Origin: Quillaja saponaria
Lineage: Eukaryota > Streptophyta > Magnoliopsida > Fabales > Quillajaceae
Length of the DNA stretch: 64,000 nt
Reading direction: 5' to 3'
Assembly: GCA_029379385.1 (NCBI GenBank)
Contig: CM055618.1
Coordinates: 20,127,071-20,191,070 of the forward strand
The position numbers were made by a program, and so were the translations under genes. Under the pieces are notes generated by a model that saw only the letters and a list, made by a program, of their open reading frames with translations, searched no databases and was not told where the DNA came from. The number at the start of each line of letters is the position of its first letter. Position 1 is the stretch's first letter. This document shows, in pieces, positions 1 to 13,312 of this stretch.

Positions 1-2831
1 AATCAGATCCAAGGCTTTGTCTCCAACCCAGAGATGTTCAACCATATGACCACAAACATGAACATGATAGGGTTTTCAAAGAATCTACAGCAACAGAGTA
101 GTAGTGACACTGACTCAGTCATGTGGAAAGGCTTCTTTGGGAAAAGCCATCATGTTCCTTCTTCTTCCAAGACTATCAATGAGTCCACCGATTTCTACCA
201 GCATGAGTTCAACAAATCAGATTTCACAACTGGAATTTCTGCAACAAGTAGTGATCAGAATCTAATTCATGATTCTGCCTCTTGGCAAGAGAATAGATTG
301 CTTGTTGATGATTCTTCTTTAAGGTGTGTATTCCCTTGTGAAGGAACTGAAAGGCCCAGTCAAGGTCTTTCCCTCTCTCTTAGTTCTAACAATCCATCTA
401 GTATTGGGTTACAATCTTTTGAACTAAGACACACTAATCATCATCATCAAGAGCATCAAGATGGGTTTTTTTGAAAAATCAGCAAATGGTCAACAAATTT
501 TGCAAGATGGGTATTTGGGAAAAGCTGCAAATGTTTGTCAAGGTGCCCACTTTATGCTCAAGAACTCAATGTACTTGGTGCCTGCACAAGAGCTTCTGAA
601 CGAGTTCTGTTGTCTTGGAACAAAGCAGACAGCTGATTTAACAAAGCAAAAGGCACACAAGTCCAATCAGTTGGAAGAGGATAATGGAAATAGCTCGACA
701 AAAAAGCAGCCTCTTAATTCCATTGAATTAGTAGAATTGCAGAAAAGAAAAACAAAGCTGCTGGCAATGTTAGAAGAGGTATTATATTTGTCAAACTCAA
801 AAATTAAAACTTTATTTCACCACTAGCTACTTCATTAAATAAATGGGATTTTTCCAATATTTCATCACTACCTTTTTATAATTATCATTTCTCTAAATAA
901 ATTTGGAAATGATGTACAAATCAAGTTAAGGAGCAAACTTCTCCTGGTGGTTGGTATTGGGACCTCTATAGTGGATGAGCTTGATCCTTGAACTAATTGA
1001 GCAACCGGTGCCTTTTTCATTAATGCCCACCATCTACTTTCGGAAACGTCCTCTATTCCCTTTTCTCTTTTCATTGGCATCTTTGTTTGCAGTCAAAATT
1101 AAAAATTTGAACTTTTTCCTTTCATTTGTAGTTTCCTTCATCATTCTTTTGTTTTGTTTAAGGTGGACAGAAGATACAGACACTACTGCAACCAGATGAA
1201 GGCAGTAGTGTCATCCTTTGAAGCGGTAGCTGGCACTGGGGCTGCCATTGTCTACTCAGCTCTGGCTTCCAGAGCCATGTCAAGGCATTTCAGATGTTTA
1301 AAAGATGGGATTTTGGGTCAGATTCAAGCAACCAGAAAAGCCATGGGAGAGAAAGACCCAGTGGCACCTGGCACTACTAAAGGCGAAACTCCAAGGCTTC
1401 GGATGCTTGATCAAACATTAAGACAACAAAGGGCTTTCCACCAAATGACCATGATGGAAAGCCATCCATGGAGACCTCAACGTGGCCTTCCTGAGCGTTC
1501 CGTCTCTGTTCTTCGAGCTTGGCTTTTCGAGCATTTTCTCCACCCGTAATTCTCTCTTCCTCTCAATTTTATACAAACAGATACACATACACTAAGAGTC
1601 CCTATTTAAGTAAGCTACAAAATAGATTTTGTGAAAGAATCAATGTTGTTCTCTTAAGATAAAAGAAAACAAACTATAATTCTCACAGTAGAATCTCAAT
1701 CATTTTTGCTTGCAACAACAATCCAATACTTTTTGTAGTTTCTGTCCATCACCATTCAAAATTTCAGATTCTATCCCTCATATTGTTGTCATTTTACTTT
1801 CAATCATTTTTCTTTCCTACATATTTAGTTATATTGGTCCTAGCTAGCGAGCTCTTTCTCTTTCGGTGTTACTATTTTGTGGGTCATGAAATTAAGTATT
1901 AACTTGTGTAGGTACCCAACCGATGTTGATAAACATATCTTAGCCCGCCAAACAGGTCTTTCAAGAAGCCAGGCATGTCTACCTACATCTTCCAACAAAC
2001 TTTTTACTTTTTTTATTTTATTTAATCACTAATAATTAATTTACATTATCAATGGAAAAATCTTCTTAGGATCTATAATTTAATAATTAAATACCATTTC
2101 TTTATTTGTTTTTCTAACATCGATTTGATGCCTTTTGTTGTTATATACGTGTGTATGTTTAAATTGAAAAACAGGTATCAAATTGGTTTATTAATGCAAG
2201 GGTGAGACTATGGAAGCCTATGGTGGAAGAGATGTACTTAGAAGAAACAAAGGAGGAAGACAACAATAATATGATCGCCTCCTCAGATAATGAGCTCACC
2301 GACATGGACGACGACAACAGCCGGCCTTCTCATCCGACACAACCCGACGATCAAAAACCAACAGCGGATCAACTTGTCCGAATTGACTCCGACTGTCTGT
2401 CTTCCATCATCAACAATCCAGACCATAGAAACGACAGTACTACCAATAAAAACGGCAGCAACAGAACCCTAGTACAACAACCAAGTTTAGGTCGGGTCAC
2501 GGAGACATTTGGCTCGATGGAGCTGGATTTTTCCTCGTACAATCATCAACAATCGGGCACTGCTGGGATGGTTAATTATCATAATGAGAATCTGGGTAAC
2601 CAAGGTTTCAATGGTGGAGGTGTGTCACTGACGTTAGGCTTACAGCAACATGGTGGAAATGGTGGAGTGAGCTTAGCATACTCGCCGGCGACACAAAGTT
2701 CACTGTTTTATCCAAGAGAGCATATTGAAGATTGTGAAGCAGTGCAGTACTCGGTTTTAGATGGTGAAGGACAAAATCTGCCATACAGAAACCTAATGGG
2801 TGCACAGTTGCTCCACGACTATGCTGGATAG
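1..2831 (+). CDS. BEL1: BEL1 homeodomain transcription factor (5' partial, frameshifted)
   Basis: TALE-class homeodomain protein that pairs with KNOX proteins in the nucleus; Arabidopsis BEL1 sets ovule integument identity. Exons: 1-778, 1163-1545, 1912-1972 and 2175-2831. Reading is open from base 1 (NQIQGF, as in BEL1), so the start codon lies upstream. Visible in order: the GLSLSLSS (ZIBEL-type) motif, a SKY-type segment ([13 protein letters not shown]), the BELL coiled region ([14 protein letters not shown], then VDRRYRHY), the homeodomain with the three-residue PYP insertion and WFINARVR recognition helix, and C-terminal [10 protein letters not shown] and [16 protein letters not shown]. 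The 61-base third exon is typical of BELL genes. Two oddities: a run of seven T at 466-472 shifts the frame (six T would restore it), and intron 3 begins with GC (1973-1974). The match to BEL1 itself, rather than another BLH, rests on the N- and C-terminal motifs recalled from Arabidopsis. Confidence 0.93.
466..472 (+). other. Seven-T run causing a frameshift in BEL1 exon 1
   Basis: The frame that encodes [17 protein letters not shown] meets TGA at 472-474, directly after seven T. The next frame continues as FFEKSANGQ into the conserved SKY/BELL segment. One T fewer would give an uninterrupted exon. This is either an assembly error in a homopolymer or a true lesion. Confidence 0.85.
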
Positions 2832-5800
2832 TTAGTTCGAAATGAATAATAATTAATAGTTATTGATTACAACAAATTAAATGCTTCAAATGAATTGTGT
2901 CGTGGACGTTGTGGTGACTGTAGGCTATAGTGAGAGGGTGGAGGAGATAGTTCTAGGTAGAGCCAAAACATGGATACGTACGTAGCCCATACATATATAC
3001 ATAACGGATTATTATGGTTACTTAGCTGGTAGTAATTTGGTTGTTGTGTTGTTGTTTTTTTTTTTTTTTTTTTCTGTTATTGGGAATTGAATGAACAAGT
3101 TTATAAATCTTAGGCTAATTTGAGATTGGCAAGTAATTTGATGCAAAGCTTATACAAATCATAAATTCTTATGTTGGAATTGATTTTCTCTTTTGTTCAA
3201 AGACCATTTCAATTTTTGAAAGTATAGCACCAATTTCAAATTATAAACTTTCAATTTAAAATTTTCAAAATTGAAACTTATACGCTGATATTCTATTGTC
3301 CCCAACATCTGATTTCCCTCCCTCTCACTCTCTCTATCTCTCTCACACACACACACAAAAACACAGTGGATGGATGTGGGAAGTGGGATTTGCTCAATGC
3401 CCACACAAATTGATGGCATAGTTTGTGGCTCTTGTTTTGATTTACCTGAAATTGTAGGAGATTTGTAAAGGGACAATTAAGTATTGGCTGCACAATTTGG
3501 TCGGGGTTGGGTCCTAATGAAGAATGCCAATAAGAATCCAGACAAGGAAATATTACGATGTATTATCATTTTTGTGGTTGTGGTCCCTAAAAAGCAAGTC
3601 CACATGATACTATGTATAATTGCGACTTTCAGAATATGAATAGTTTATGATCACTAGGTTTAGACTAGGTGTTCCTTCAGAAAATTCATATACATAAAAC
3701 CTTCTTCAAATCAAAAACAAAAAAGATGCAAACAAATAAAAGTTACAGTTGAAATTGACAAAAATTGAATCGGTAATTCCAATTGAGATGCATAATATGG
3801 GAATGGTAGTAGTAATAATTGGCATAAAAAAAAAAAAAAAAATTAGACAAAAAAAAATTGATTCTATTTATTTTTGAATGAAGAAAAGTTGAAAAGGAGT
3901 GTCACGTGCATAGCCTATTCTTTAAATAATGAATTTTAGTTTTCTTACATTACAAAACCCTAATTAAATATCACAAGTTTGACTTCCCCCTGTCTTCTTC
4001 ATTGTGATGCCGCTCATATTATAGGATATAGCTTCTGTTGTGTTGGAAAGATGCCAAATTAAACCTAAGCCCAGCCCAGCCCAATCCACATTAATTTTTG
4101 TATTTCTAGCCGGATGAAGGCCCATTGAACTCTACCTACATAGTCAGGAGGTAATCATTGATGTGGGTCAAACATATTTATGGGCCATGTAATAGGAAAT
4201 ATCATGATAGTAGCTAGTACCATCTAAGACCACAAAACTGGGTTAGTTTCTCACTCTGCCCTGCACTCATAAAGAATAGAATAATACATACAACCAAGAA
4301 AAAAGTAGCAGGTAAAGTGTCAGCCAACTTTAAGACCCATCAATAAAGTCAGAAATGAATTATTGGATCCAAACATTGATTTTGAGTTGTTTTACAAGCA
4401 ACACATTTTCACTTTCACAGCTTTGGTTTTCCGCCCGAGTGCCACATATTTGTCATCTTTTATATTAATTTATACTCTAACTTTGCCATATCATTATCGT
4501 TTTCATAAAAATTCTACGGACGCGTTTGGTTTACTTGTTTTTGTTATAAATCACGGTTTGATACATTGTCTGGTTGTAATTTTTATTGTTATGTTGTTTA
4601 GATGATTATAAAATAAATTATAGTTTGAGATGATATTTTTTTTTTTAAATCTAAATTATCAAAAACAGTATGTATCGGTTCCCCGAAAGAGGCAAGAAAT
4701 TAATAAAATTATGAAAAAAAAAATTGAATTGAATAAATTTATATTTATAGAGAAAAATAAGAAGTAAAAAAAAATCAAACATTTAAAATGAAGAAAAAAA
4801 ACAGATTTAAAATTTTGAAATTGAGCTATCAACTGTCATATCCGTTGGGGTAATTGGCAAGACCAAAAAAAAAAAAAATCAAACTGTTCGCACAGTCGAT
4901 TGTCGGTTGGTTAACAAGCTAAGAAAACGACAACTAATCAAACTCAAAGATTACTGTTGTTGATAAGCGTGTGGGGACCTGCTCCTAAAACGACAACCAA
5001 GCGGAACTCAAATTTTAAGGGGCAAACGGTCAGTTGTGGCAAGTGAGCAAATCTTCAACCCTAAACGCTTATTTGTAGACAGACTGGCCTGCAAATGAAA
5101 CGGGACCAGGACTACTACGTCTACGACTAGTAACTTGGAAGGATAGATGGAATTTATAGTAATCTAGTGTACCATAATTGGGATGGGACCTCATACTTTA
5201 TTTGTTAGATTACAATGTCCCCCCCAATTAATGTTTTTCTTCGAGAGATCTCTAAATGACTTTGTTAAATATTAATATTGGTAATTAATAATTTAATGAT
5301 CAATCATTGTCATAAAATAATTTTGTAATTTTTTTTTTTTGCTAATAGAGATAGGACCTCAAGCACAGGAAGAGGCTTTTTGCTTGGCATGTGAGAAAGG
5401 AAGGGAAGAAAAACAAGAGGAATGGAAAGGGAGTCGGTGAATGGTTGGCTCCCACATTTTTTGCTTGGGAGGAAATTTTGTCAATTCTAGTGGGACTCAA
5501 ATATTTTCCATTCAAATCCACGATCAACAATTTAAAGTTTTAAACTAGTGATCAGCAACCTTTGACCCATCTAGTCGCCCCTTGGCTGCAGGAAAAATCT
5601 TTTGGTCGTTGTCATTCTCTGTCTTCTGGTGCTAGTATTGGCAGCATAGGAACCAGGTTCTATTCACTGAGCACACAAATGCAGAAATGGAGAACCGATC
5701 TCTCTTAACTCAAGTGCAAACTATAATATGACACTTTCTTGTCTTTGTTGCTGCTCTTTGTTTGTTCATGTCATGTTAAATCATAAATGTAACAAGAAAA

Positions 5801-6167
5801 TAAAAAATAAATAAAATAAACAAGTTTAGAGTATGCCTCTTTGTTGAGCCGCATGTTCACATAAACAAATACATATAAGCAAGGACCTAAACAGCCTGTT
5901 CTTGAAGAAATAATAAATACTAGTAGCTAAACTGCCGAGCCAACTACAACTTGTTTAAACTACAATGTTTTTGTACAAAGAGGCAAGAGCGCCTCATCTT
6001 TTTCTTTTCTTTTCTTTCTTCTCTTTCTTTTTTTTTTCTAATGATTGCTCGTCAGTAGAGTACTCCTGAAGGATATTACAAAAATTTGACAATGTGGAAG
6101 CAACAAATAAAGAAATCAACTAGGAATCTAAAAGAAGAATCTCCCGCTCTAAAACTCATTGATCATG
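2832..6167. other. Intergenic, AT-rich, no gene seen
   Basis: The start is the 3' flank of BEL1. The rest holds T and A runs (for example near 3057-3073 and 3826-3842), a CA/CT-rich patch near 3325-3365 and several A-rich stretches near 4700-4900. Short open frames here have no recognisable protein similarity and no splice partners. The right end contains the 3' flank of the minus-strand glycosyltransferase. Confidence 0.6.
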
Positions 6168-9100
6168 CTAGATTTCGCTGACCTCGCTTTCTCTACAAAC
6201 TCCCACATCTATCACCATGGTTCCTTTCTTCTTTGAATTCATTAATCTGCAACAATTTCTCCTTGGAGCCTGCAAAACATTTTCAAAGGAAGAAAAAGCC
6301 ACGTCAATATTTAAACAAGCAATTTAGAACAAAAACAACAATTAAGAGCAGATCATCAAAGCCAACCAGCTCCGCATCAGGCTTTCACATGTGGTAACCA
6401 TATCATTTTATTTGTTAATATAAAAAAGTAGGAAAAATTGAGATAATACTAACTCTATCCCATAGATGTGCGTCAGGCTTCTTATAAACCTCCACTTTGT
6501 CAAAACTGGCAGGATCAGCCATCTTCCACTTGCATTCTGGATGAGGGACGCGATGCCTTACATATTCACTCACTGTCTGGCCTGTGTTGGAATCAAGTTT
6601 TGCCTTTGACAAGTAGAATACAAAAGGCTTTTGGCATGGATTTCGGCTAACTGGACGTGTGTTGAATGCATATGCTGTGTAATCTGCTCTTTTATACCAA
6701 TTCAAGAATGTTCTGGAAGGCATTTCCATCTCACGGGGAGAGAAGACTCCGCGAAATATTTGAACAGCAAAGCCCCATGAAACTGAAATGGTCCAGCTCC
6801 TCGATTTATCATAGCAGATTGACTGCTGCATTAGACCTGCTGAATCCAGCTTCATTGGTATGGTAAGCCGCTGCAGGGCTTGAACCTGAGTCACATTCGG
6901 GAAGATTGGCTCGACCACATCGAGGTGATGCAGTGACACCAATGGAGTCACTGGATGAGCTGCAAGGAGGCCAAATAGGCTCCCATACACATCATACTGA
7001 TTCAATCAATAAAGAAGAGACTTGCTGTTAGAATCATAAAGGTAAAACGAATTACTGTCAGGAAGGAATGCATAGAGATGACCAAAAAGAGAGAGAAACA
7101 AGCAAGTAAAGTCTTGAACTACATTCTAAAAGTCACAATTTTCTTGAACACTAATAAACCAACTGAACATTATTCCATGTGCAGCCAAGATCAAACTTGG
7201 AGAATGGGAAGACAGCAAGATCACTAGTGACATCAATCAACAAGGCCTATATTAATCAACTGTCTCAACAATGACATTAAGGGATAAAGAGTAAGCATTC
7301 ATGTACAAATACACTGGTGACATCAGCTAACAAGGCTTAATATGCATTTCTGAATGTTAATCTTGCAACTGTTCTTTTAGTTTTGAGAGTGGGAGTGAAA
7401 TAAGGCAATAATTTAGCACATGACAGTAAATTCAATTTAAAATAGCAACTGAGATTAGTTATTAAACTATCGCTAATTTGAAGGCTATTTAAATTTCCAG
7501 AAAAATAGCACTATCTAGTTCCCCTATCACTAAGACCAGGAACAATCCAATTCCTCCCCAAAATCTTAAATCATCTAGAGCAAAGTTCAATGGTGAACTA
7601 TCCTAGAATAAAAAATACTTTAGTCCACCTTGTTCACTTGCAATTACTCTGCGTCTTCATATATAATGTGCTTCAATTAATTAAAACCAAAATATTGAAA
7701 CTTATATCAAATACAGCAAGGGAAAGCTGCACCAGAAAGCTCCACCCCTTCTCTTTTGACATGGATAGGCATAAAAGCTTAGAACTTGGTGGCTCCAAAT
7801 CTCAACCATTATTTTTCTGGCAAAAGATAGAATTCTATTAACTGAAAAAACAAACAGGAGCAAAACCAACTTCACTGGTCATATCCTCTCATGCCAGTTT
7901 TTAGGGCCAACAGTTTCACCCTATGCGAGTGTTCAGTACACTGAGCGTGACATCCCCGGTCACGGACCATAAAAGCTCCAGAAATTTTGAATTCGAAGAG
8001 TGGCAAATCTTGGTCCAACCCGTTGTCCACGTGCACGCAGAAGTCTATTGGTGGACAACATTGAGCTAACCACCGGCTTAAGTTTTTTTTTTTTTTTTTT
8101 TTTTCTCGGACACCGGCTTACGTTAGTTTGTTAAGACAACCAAGATTACAATCCAAGCTTTATAGTTTGGAAACTTCTGGTGGTAGCTTTAAACACTGGA
8201 ACATAGTCACTGAGTTAAATTAACTCGACTCGGGTTACAAAAATGGAAATTGAGAATCGAGAATTGGAAACTGGAAATTTCAAGCAAAAATACCGAAAAT
8301 AGACCCAAAACAAAATCAAATCCAACACCACCGACAAAATTTGAGCAACCCGAAAAGAATTACTAAAAAAAACTAGTCAGAACTGAGAGAAGGGAAAACA
8401 CGGACCTGGTGAAAACCGAGCTCTTTCGTGAGTGGAACACCGAGTTCGGCCATACAAGCCTGCATTCTATCGTCGGAGCCGTAAAGTCCGGGATACCTCT
8501 GTATACACCGGTCTTGCATTGTATGTAGAGCTTTGGCCAATGGGTAACTAATGGCGAAGCCTCCGCCACCGTAGGCCATGCTATAGGAGAAAAATATGTT
8601 CTGCAAGTGACTCTCCGATAAGCTCCCTATGTAATAGAACTGATTGTGGTCGTATTTCCTCAAAACCCTAATGAGGTTATCGGTGACGAAAACGGTGTCG
8701 TCGTCACCCATCACAAACCACCTCACATCCTTGGCCCCCGATCGAAGAGTTTCGGACACGATCCGAGAGATCCGAATAGCCGACCGGTGACCTTGCTTGT
8801 TACTGTAGGAAAATTTGGATGTGTCGCTGGAGATCTTCACCGGAGGCAGCCCTTCGTTCTCATGGGTCTTAACCTTGTCATCGAGCCACACTATACCCCT
8901 CATTTCTTTTGGTCTGTACCACAGCTTGATGTAGTTTCTTCTGTCTTCCCAAAGCTTCGCAGAGGCAGCAATTCCAAATACTATGTGGCGGAGCTCGGTT
9001 TGTTCATAGGTCTCTTGGGATTCTCTCCGTCGAGATTTGGCCCCCCGATTTTGAATCGAGGGTTCATCCATGGCGGTGGTATTAGGTATTGCCTGGAAGG

Positions 9101-9425
9101 TAGATGAGGAAGATAGTCCGTGGGCACTGGAGAAGGGTTCGTTGTCGCAGGGATGTGAGGTAGAGACAAGCTTGAGCATGTAAACGACATAGGAGACTGA
9201 AACGAAGAGAATAAGCCAGACTAATAGCTTGGGAAAGGCACGAGATTGTGTACCAGGTCCAACCATGGGTGTACCTGTAGGACTTCTCATCTGATCCCAA
9301 ATTGTTTTCTCGGAATCTTTCTGGGTCACTTTCATTTTCCAAAAAGTATCCCAAATTTCACTTTGTTTTTCTTTATGGGTATACCATATACGTACTGGAT
9401 TTAACTTTAAAATGGCAGAGAGCAA
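6168..9425 (-). CDS. DUF604 / Fringe-like glycosyltransferase (GT31-type)
   Basis: Putative type II Golgi membrane glycosyltransferase of the plant Fringe-related DUF604 family; donor and acceptor are not known. Exons on the minus strand: 9425-8406, 6996-6454 and 6269-6168, joined in frame (HQ to YDVYG; WDR to APRRNCC). A signal anchor (LLVWLILFVSVSYVVYML) follows a short cytoplasmic tail. The luminal part has HIVFGIAASAKLW, the metal-binding acidic motif VMGDDDTVF, and YGGGGFAISYPLA, then the C-terminal DUF604 block ending near DVGVCRESEVSEI. The first in-frame Met (9425) gives 554 residues; the Met at 9335 would give 524 and may be the real start. Intron 1 is about 1.4 kb and holds a T run near 8083-8104 but no other gene. 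Confidence 0.9.
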
Positions 9426-9739
9426 TACATAACTTATTGCATTGTCAATACGAATGAGATTTTTGCAGAATCTTAGAAAAAATTACCAGATTTAGAAGAC
9501 CCGGATCTTCCTGAATCAGTAATAGACAAAGTATGGTTGCCTTAAATTTGGAGATCAATGTGGACGGGAATAAAGAAGACCCAGAAAGTTAATTGAAAAG
9601 ATTTTGGAGCGGTAGCTCTGAAATTAACCGAATTTGGTGAATTGATAACTCGGAAGAGGAGGAGGTACTTGAATTTGCAGGTGAGAGCATGCAATGTTGC
9701 CAGGTTGCACACTCTCCCGGAATAAAGCTAGGCACGGGA

Positions 9740-9771
<32 letters not shown>

Positions 9772-10127
9772 TTTTGTAATGGATTTTTTATATAATTCTA
9801 CTTTTTGTGTGATTATTATCCACATTTGGTACTACTACTTCGGCTTACAAGGAAACAATACTGTACGTCCGATTACTAGGATCTTTAAAGCGTGTAGCAT
9901 TATTGGAACCTAGTGGACGAGTGATCAGATCTGAAATTTTGGGTTTTATCTTGGTTATTATCTAAAAAGAAAAGTTTAATCTTTTAACAAAATCAAATCA
10001 ACTTTTGTAATTGCACAAAGGCTATAGTTTTTACCCCTCAATAATAGGTTGACTTTAGTTAATTAACTAAAAATCTACTCTTTTTATTTAATTGAACCAT
10101 TAGATTGCTATAAATTTTTAGAAGAAT
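9426..10127. other. Intergenic with AT microsatellite
   Basis: Contains the upstream flank of the glycosyltransferase gene, a perfect AT repeat at about 9740-9767, and AT-rich sequence leading into the LINE remnant. No gene is seen. Confidence 0.6.
9740..9767. repeat. (AT)n microsatellite
   Basis: About fourteen uninterrupted AT dinucleotides. Likely length-polymorphic. Confidence 0.9.
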
Positions 10128-12810
10128 CTTTTTTACTGAAGATGTCCAAGTCAGGACTCCCTTGGTGACTGAGGTTCATTTTTCTCCTGCAATCTACAGA
10201 TTAATTTATGACTGGCTTATTAACTGCATTAATAGTATGTTTATCACTCTTATTCCAAAGGTGGACCACCAGGTGAATATGTCTCAATTTTGACCGTTTA
10301 GTTTATGTGATGTTGTTTACAAAATTATTCCAAAGATTCTTGTGGGAAAATTGAAAAAATTATGTGTCATTTGGTTGTTCCTAATCAGGTTAGTTTTGTG
10401 CCTGGTAGGAAAATTCAAGATAATATAATTATAACCCAGGAACTTTTATGTTCCATGAAGCAAATGAAGGGCAAAAAGCAGTTCATGGCTATCAAGGTTG
10501 ACTTGGAAAAGGCTTATGACTGCTTGAATTGGGAGTTCATTAAAGAAACTCTTCTTTTGGCAGGCTTTGATGATGCTTTTGTTTCTTTGATTATGGCTTG
10601 TGTTAGATCGTCCGCTTTTCAAGTTCTTTAGAACGGAGATGTGATCTCTCAATTCACTTCGAGAAGTGGCATTCGATAAGGAGATTCCTTATCTCCGTAT
10701 CTGTTTGTCCTATGCATGGAAAAACTAGGTCACTTGATATCCAGTAAAGTTTTAGTAAGGTCAATGGAAAGTAATAAAGATTGGAACCAATGGCTCAATG
10801 GTGCCTCACCTTATGTTTGCTAACGATCTCATTTTGTTTGTGGAAGCTACAAGGGAGCAAGCAATTGTGATTAGGAATGTCCTTGAGGAATTTGGTCAAG
10901 CTTCGGGGCAAAAAGTTAGTATTGTAAAGACCAAGTTTCGTTGTACTTCAAGAGTTAAAGGAAGAATTCGTCGTGAAATAGAACTAGTCACAGGATTTAA
11001 GTTCACTATTGATCTTGGTAATTACCTTGGCATACTTTTGCTTCACTCTAAGGTCTCTAAAAGGCATTATAAGGCCATAGTTGAAAAGGTTAAGACTAAA
11101 TTGACAGGATGGAAGTCCAAATTTTTGTCCATGGCCGGCAGAACCACCTTAGTGCAATCAGTGATCTAGACAATTCCTCTTTATTCCATTCAATCGGCTG
11201 CAATCTCATAGAGAATTATTGATGAAGTTGAGAAGGTGAGTAGAAACTTCCTGTGGGGCGACGAAGATGAGAAAAGGAAGTTCCACACTATAGGTTGGGA
11301 GAAAATTGTGAGAAGCAAAAATGAAGGTGGGTTGGGCTTGAAAAATCTTTGCACCATGAACGAAGCTTTCCTAATGACAGTTGGTTGGGGTATGCTGACT
11401 AATAACCAAAGCTTGTGGGCTGAGGTTATGAAAGCTAAATACATAAATGGTGGTGACTTGTTCCAACCTCAGGTGGCTAAGCTGTTGGATTCTCCTTTTT
11501 GGAAGGCAATTTGTAAGATTTGGACAAATATTCTATTTGGGATGCATTGGATAATTGGAGATGGAAAAAACCGTGAGCTGTTGGGTTCCCCATAGTGGAC
11601 CTTTGCTGAGTTATGCTAGTAATCCAGAGAGTGTTGTTGACATTAAGGCCAAGGTTCAAAATTTTACCACAGCTAGTGATGATTAGGATACTAATAAGCT
11701 TGAATTGATTTTGCCTTAGGAAATCAGTGTTAGAATTCAAAGCCTACTTCCCCCTAACACTCTTGCTAATCCTGATAGTGTGGCTTGGGGGCAATCCTTG
11801 ATGGGTTCTTTCTCGGTCAAGTCAACCTACCAGCTATTATCAAGTAATGGTGCAGAAGTTATGGATTTAGTTTGGAAGGATGTGTGGCGGTGGAAGGGTC
11901 CCCAACTTATAAGAATGTTTATTTGGCTAGTCCTTAAAGGTGGTCTCCTATAAACGAAAGTCCGACTATTCGTACTTGCTGGAGTTGATCCAAGATGTGA
12001 GAGTTGCATGTATGCAACGGAAATGACTCTTCATGTGTTGCGGAACTGCTTTCGAGCCTGCCAAGTCTGGGCTGCTATTATTAAGTGCCAGATTGATCAG
12101 AGCTTTTACATGGATCCCTTGCAGGTATGGATAACGAGGAACTTAGAGAATTAGTACGGAATGGCAAATTCTCGAATTAGGCTACTTTGTTTGGGATCAC
12201 ATGTTGGCAATGTTGGCAGTGGATAAATAATAGCATTTTCCAAGAAGGTTTTCAATGGCCTCGGTCCCCTGAGAGGGATATCCATAAAGTCTTTATGGAG
12301 GTTGAGAGTGCAGAAAAGATTCATAATAGCTTAACCCCTGATAGGCAACAAATCAGCTCTTAGGTTACTTGGAGATTTTCTCTTGTTAACTGAGTTAAGT
12401 TAAGTATTGATGGAGTTTCAAGAGGCAATCCAGGATTAGCTAGTGCTGCTAGGGTTATTTACAACGATCGAGTGTGAATTTTTGGTTTTGGCAAAAAGAT
12501 TAGGTGATATTGTTATGTTAGGACTGAATTATAGGCTTTGAGACTAGGTTTACTAGTTGCTTGGAATAGAGATTTTAGAAGAGTTTGGGCAAAGGTTAAT
12601 TTTTACGTTATCATTTAATTTGGTCAGAAGGAAGATTGTCGCAATAATAATTACATGTCTTTCATTTGTGATATAAGAAGGATGACGAATTTGGATTGGA
12701 AAGTTAAATTAACGCACATTCATTGGAAAGGTATAGAGTTGCTTGACTATTTAGCAAATTTAGGTTTAGGTATTTTTGAGAGCGAGATTGGTTGGTAAAA
12801 AAAAAAAAAA
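10128..12810 (+). mobile_element. Degenerate LINE (L1-type) retrotransposon, 5' truncated
   Basis: Non-LTR retrotransposon remnant. Conceptual translation, crossing frames and stops, shows LINE pieces in the right order. First comes a pre-RT segment (TLIPKV, then VVYKIIPKILVGKLKK). The reverse transcriptase follows, with VVPNQVSFVPGRKIQDN and the catalytic KVDLEKAYDCLNWEF (10362-10631), then the second catalytic block, which reads MFANDLILF where FADD is expected (10798-11169), and the YLGI and AGRTTL thumb region. Next is a zinc-knuckle domain (NFLWGDEDEKRKFHTIGWEKI, near 11236-11595). Last is an RNase H-like end (LSIDGVSRGNPGLASA, near 12410, and LLDYLANLGLGIF, near 12740). A 14-base A run at 12797-12810 fits the 3' tail. 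The 5' half (ORF1 and endonuclease) is missing. No target-site duplication was identified, so the left edge is approximate. Confidence 0.88.
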
Positions 12811-13312
12811 GGAGAAAGAAAGCTACATGGACGTGAGGTTGGATTGTGGGAAACGGGAAGCCCATTTACCCGAGAAAAAAGACTACCTTTCTTAAATCTA
12901 TCAATTCAATTAAGAAAGGAGAAATAATACTAGCAAAGAGAAAAAGGTCTTCATTTGGGCTTTAGGCAAGGAAGTAGGCCTTGGCTCTCTAAGGAAACAC
13001 CACGGTTTGACAGATGGGCCATTATTATAATGTCGGCCCAGAGGTAGTTTGATAATCATGTAACAAAGAAATCACACTTTCAAGAGTACTTCAATTCAAT
13101 CTGCTTGTGCAGAGGCACAGTGCACCAAAAATATGAAAAAATTTGGTTGGTATGCAACAGAAGTTTCTGAACAAGAAGAATTATGAGAAATTAATTACCT
13201 AGATTCAATAAAATGGTGCTCTTACAAATGTACAGTAATGTTTGATGCAGTATCAATACTAATTTTTCAATGTAGCATGTCTCCCTGCCTGAATTAAGTA
13301 GTAGGCTTTGCT
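12811..13312. other. Intergenic
   Basis: Sequence between the LINE tail and the first small peptide gene; probably includes that gene's 3' flank. No coding signal is seen. Confidence 0.5.

Noticed and set aside
8646..9107. 153-codon plus-strand frame
   Set aside because: Fully antisense to the glycosyltransferase exon, with no independent support.
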